This document shows positions 61,282 through 64,000 of a stretch of 64,000 bases of DNA, piece by piece (within the stretch, counting starts at the first letter, position 1; the number at the start of each line of letters is the position of its first letter). Source of the DNA: Paenibacillus sacheonensis (GTDB lineage: Bacteria > Bacillota > Bacilli > Paenibacillales > Paenibacillaceae); the NCBI RefSeq assembly GCF_009909195.1, contig NZ_JAAAMU010000014.1, positions 1 through 64,000 of the forward strand. The letters are read 5' to 3'. The position numbers and the translations under genes were made by a program. The notes beneath the pieces are model-generated. The model was given only the letters and a program-made list of their open reading frames with translations. It was not told where the DNA came from and ran no database searches.

Positions 61282-61710
61282 ATGGATAAAATCGAAAAAA
61301 CGCTGTACACGGCCACGGTTAACGTTGTAGGCGGAAGAGAAGGCAAAGCGGTATCCAACGATGACAAGTTGAACGTGGATTTGCGCTATCCCAAGGAATT
61401 AGGCGGCAACGGGGAAGGAACCAATCCGGAGCAATTGTTCGCGGCGGGCTTCGCGGCTTGTTTCGAAGGCGCTATGGGCACGGTCATGCGAATGAAGAAG
61501 ATCAAATCGGACGGGGTCTCCATTGTTTCCAACGTAACGCTCGGCAAGGATGCCAACGACGGCTTCGTGTTGGCGGTGAAGTTCGACATTACGATCAAAG
61601 GCGTTGAACGCAGCGTCGCTCAAGAAATCGTCGACGAAGCGCATCATGTTTGTCCTTACGCGAGAGCGACTCGCGGCAATATCGAGGTCATCTCGAACGT
61701 CGTCGATTAA
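61282..61710 (+). CDS. Organic hydroperoxide resistance protein Ohr
   Basis: The 142-aa OsmC-fold peroxidase has the two reactive cysteines C60 (GFAACFEGA) and C124 (HHVCPYARATRGN) and ends with the usual IEVISNVVD-type tail. It reduces organic peroxides with thiol help. The ATG follows GAGGAGAG. No OhrR repressor gene is adjacent. A strong terminator follows. Confidence 0.95.
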   Translation: MDKIEKTLYTATVNVVGGREGKAVSNDDKLNVDLRYPKELGGNGEGTNPEQLFAAGFAACFEGAMGTVMRMKKIKSDGVSIVSNVTLGKDANDGFVLAVKFDITIKGVERSVAQEIVDEAHHVCPYARATRGNIEVISNVVD

Positions 61711-61743
61711 GGGTTTAACCTCCCCCTATACGGTATTCGAAGA

Positions 61744-61785
61744 CCTAAATATCCCGTTGGCGTACACGGGATATTTAGGTTTTTT
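61744..61785 (+). terminator. Terminator of ohr
   Basis: CCTAAATATCCCG pairs perfectly with CGGGATATTTAGG around TTGGCGTACA, followed by TTTTTT. Confidence 0.92.
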
Positions 61786-61925
61786 CTGCGTTTCGTCGGG
61801 CGTGTAATCATTTTTCGTTGATCTGCCAATTTCAATCGTATCCTGGAGGAACGCCTCCTTGCATGTTTTCATGATTTCTGGGGACAATGTACGGAAGAAT
61901 TAGGAACCGGGAAGAGTGATCAGAC

Positions 61926-63377
61926 GTGAATGCAGCCCCCCGCCTATGGAAGGAGCTTTGTGAATCCGCGGATTTTGTATGCTACGAAAACCGCCTGGGC
62001 GCCTTTCCGATCTTCGTCGGCTACATCAAAACCCTCACGGAAACGGATGTGCTGGAGCGTTCTATTCTTGGCTGTTTGAGCGACAATCCGAATGCAAGCT
62101 TCGAGGAATTGTTCCAGCTGATCCCCGTGGCGGAAAAAGAAATATGCGAGGATTGGAAACGGACGCAGGACAAGGTTTATCGCGGGTATGTCGCGATTCA
62201 GTATGGTCAAGATAGCCAACAGTGGCTGCTGATCAATGCTGCAGCGACAAAGGGCCGCAGCGTCGCGATTCCGGAAGTCGAGTTCACCGTGGAGGGCCCG
62301 AAAGAAGGCTTCGTGGAATCGTTGGACACCAATCTGAACCTGATTCGCCAGCGGGTGCCTTACCCCGACTTGCGGATCAAAGAGCTTACGGTCGGCAGCA
62401 TCTCCAAGTCCAGAATCGCGGTCGTGTACATCAAGGGAATTACCAACGAACAATATCTGAATACATGCATTCAGCGGATCGAGGATGTCCGGTTCGATCA
62501 GATTACGGACAGCACGCTGCTGCAGCAAATGATCGAAGACAATTCCAATTCCATTTTCCCGCAGACGATCGGCACCGAAAGGCCCGATTACGTGGCTTGG
62601 GCCGTGAGCTCCGGACAAATCTGCATCTTGAAGGACGGTTCCCCGACAGCCGTTTTTGTACCGGTCAATCTGTGGTTGTTTTTTATTACGTACGAGGACT
62701 ATTACTTGCCTTGGATTATCGCCTCGGTGCTGCGGATGATCCGAATGTGCTCCGTGTTGTTTTCCGTCTATGCATCGCCTTTATACGTTGCCGTCATTAC
62801 CTATCATGGCCAAGGCATATCCAACGTCTTCTTGCCTACGATCGTCTCTTCTCGGATCAACGTGCCGTTTCCGCCCGTCGTGGAAGTGCTGATCATGGAG
62901 CTGGTCATTGAACTCTTGCGGGAAGCGGGCGCCCGGCTGCCTACGAAGATCGGGCAGACGATCGGTATCGTCGGAGGTATCGTGCTCGGCACGGCTGCCG
63001 TCGAAGCCGCCCTGACCAGCAATTTCTTGCTGATTATCGTTGCTTTGTCGGCCTTGGCTTCGTTCACGACGCCGGTTTTTCGCATGAGCGCCACCATACG
63101 CGTCCTTCGGTTTCCTTTTATTTTCGCCGCTCAGATATGGGGGCTGCTAGGCATCGTCATCTGCACCTTGGCGTTGGTCGCCCACCTGCTGCGATTGACG
63201 TCGCTCGGCATGCCTTACCTCGTTCCGGTGTATCCGTTCCGCAAAAGCGATTTATACGACACGGTGATTCGTCCGCCTTATTCGAAATTCCATCATCGGT
63301 TCAGCTTCTTCAGATCGCCTTCCCCCGTAAGGTTCGACAGGAAAAAGGCAGCGGCCAAAAAAGACATCGACGAATGA
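61926..63377 (+). CDS. GerA-family spore germination protein (A subunit)
   Basis: The 483-aa protein has an N-terminal soluble domain (residues ~1-240, with FVGYIKTLTETDVLERSILG), then about five membrane segments (~245-420) with FPPVVEVLIMELVIELLREAGARLP, a GerA-family signature, and a basic tail. It is the A subunit of a germinant receptor in the spore inner membrane. The B subunit gene follows after 24 bases. The start at 61926 follows a GGGAAGAG stretch. The germinant is unknown. Confidence 0.94.
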   Translation: MNAAPRLWKELCESADFVCYENRLGAFPIFVGYIKTLTETDVLERSILGCLSDNPNASFEELFQLIPVAEKEICEDWKRTQDKVYRGYVAIQYGQDSQQWLLINAAATKGRSVAIPEVEFTVEGPKEGFVESLDTNLNLIRQRVPYPDLRIKELTVGSISKSRIAVVYIKGITNEQYLNTCIQRIEDVRFDQITDSTLLQQMIEDNSNSIFPQTIGTERPDYVAWAVSSGQICILKDGSPTAVFVPVNLWLFFITYEDYYLPWIIASVLRMIRMCSVLFSVYASPLYVAVITYHGQGISNVFLPTIVSSRINVPFPPVVEVLIMELVIELLREAGARLPTKIGQTIGIVGGIVLGTAAVEAALTSNFLLIIVALSALASFTTPVFRMSATIRVLRFPFIFAAQIWGLLGIVICTLALVAHLLRLTSLGMPYLVPVYPFRKSDLYDTVIRPPYSKFHHRFSFFRSPSPVRFDRKKAAAKKDIDE

Positions 63378-63401
63378 GCATGCTTTGGGAGGGAGAAAAG
63401 T

Positions 63402-64000
63402 TTGAAGTTGCCTGCAACGGAGCATCCGCGTTTAACCGTATCGGCCTTTCTTGTATTCGTCTTGATTCACGCGATGCAGTTCGGCCCCGAATATGTGTCC
63501 ATGTCGATCAAACCGATTCGGTGGGCCGGCCAAGACGTCTGGATCTCGGCTATCCTGTCCGGCCTCAGCATCTCCGCCGTTATTTGGTTGATGTATCAAA
63601 TCCTCGATCGGTGCGGGACGGACCTTATCCATATCCATCGTCGTTTGTTCGGAAGATGGGCTGGAAGCGGGCTTAACCTTGTTTTTATCGTTTACTTTCT
63701 GCTCCTTGCCTGTTTCCAGCTCCGGCTGTTCATCGAAGTGATCCAAGTCTGGTTGTTCGCGGACTTAGCCACCTGGCCGTTGGCATTGGTCCTGCTGGTG
63801 CTTGCGTATTACATCGTTTCCGGAGGCTTTCGGGTAGTCGTGGGCATCTGCATGTTCAGCTTGATCCGCTACGTCACCATATTCGCCATGTTTTTTCCGG
63901 CGATTTATTTTCATTTCAACAACTTGACGCCGGCATTCGATCATTCGCCAAGCGAGATCCTGCAAGCAAGCAAGGCCATGACCTTTCCTTATCTGGGCGC
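63402..64000 (+). CDS. GerAB-type germination receptor permease (partial)
   Basis: A TTG start at 63402, after GGGAGGGA (63388-63395), opens a frame that stays open to the window end (199 codons). The protein is strongly hydrophobic with about six segments so far and begins PRLTVSAFLVFVLIHAMQFG, typical of the endospore germination permease (amino acid permease fold). The 3' part and any C subunit lie outside the window. Confidence 0.85.
   Translation, partial: MKLPATEHPRLTVSAFLVFVLIHAMQFGPEYVSMSIKPIRWAGQDVWISAILSGLSISAVIWLMYQILDRCGTDLIHIHRRLFGRWAGSGLNLVFIVYFLLLACFQLRLFIEVIQVWLFADLATWPLALVLLVLAYYIVSGGFRVVVGICMFSLIRYVTIFAMFFPAIYFHFNNLTPAFDHSPSEILQASKAMTFPYLG

Overview
The window looks like a chromosomal segment of an endospore-forming member of the Firmicutes, most likely Paenibacillaceae (Paenibacillus or Cohnella-like). 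The reasons are a GC-rich Bacillales gene style, a GerA-type germination locus, YesN/YesM two-component genes beside CUT1 sugar transporters, SLH-domain surface proteins, a T-box leader, a TPP riboswitch, and a cytochrome bd operon with a CydS small subunit and Rex-type operators. The assignment rests on gene content and motif recognition only; no search was run.

Layout. 1-420: 3' end of a 23S rRNA, then tRNA-His and tRNA-Gly and a terminator, with no 5S rRNA. 530-14015: a glycan-use region with YesN/YesM regulators, a solute-binding lipoprotein, an AraC regulator, a SIS-ROK-GH38 alpha-mannosidase operon, a second paralogous solute-binding lipoprotein and two CUT1 permeases. 14390-15960: T-box leader (probably lysine) and asd. 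15984-29525: mostly single genes (GH78 glycosidase, MFS transporter, leucine-type dehydrogenase, SgrR-like regulator, hydrolase, YfiT-like protein, YfbR-like nucleotidase, class I fumarase, BASS-family transporter), separated by intergenic repeats. 29577-32268: PhoR/PhoP-like kinase and regulator. 32338-35410: TIM-barrel isomerase, AraC regulator and Gfo/Idh/MocA dehydrogenase. 35857-43168: a reductive pyrimidine catabolism operon (aminotransferase, carbamoylase, PreT, PreA, dihydropyrimidinase, plus an unknown 88-aa protein). 43361-45622: secreted SLH-GH3 (NagZ-like) enzyme. 45751-54866: TPP riboswitch and a ten-gene thiamin salvage and thiazole operon. 54884-58072: cytochrome bd locus (44-aa membrane protein, cydA, cydB, cydS, and a 50-aa hydrophilic protein), preceded by two Rex-like operators. 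58161-60565: divergent AraC regulator and sulfatase. 61282-64000: Ohr peroxidase and the start of a gerA operon, with gerAB running off the end.

How it fits together. The YesMN pair and the AraC regulator probably control uptake and breakdown of an alpha-mannoside-type glycan, with the transporter ATPase supplied from elsewhere. The pyrimidine operon encodes each step from uracil or thymine to the semialdehyde. The thiamin operon joins salvage of the pyrimidine half (YlmB, TenA, ThiXYZ) to synthesis of the thiazole half (ThiF, ThiS, ThiG, ThiO) and their coupling (ThiE), all behind one TPP switch. The bd oxidase operon is probably repressed by Rex when NADH is low.

The least explained material is the small proteins (88, 70, 50 and 44 aa), the palindrome array at 25660-25846, the duplicated hairpin unit at 25951-26156, the 8-bp tandem repeat at 6364-6411, and decayed coding remnants at 35524-35827.
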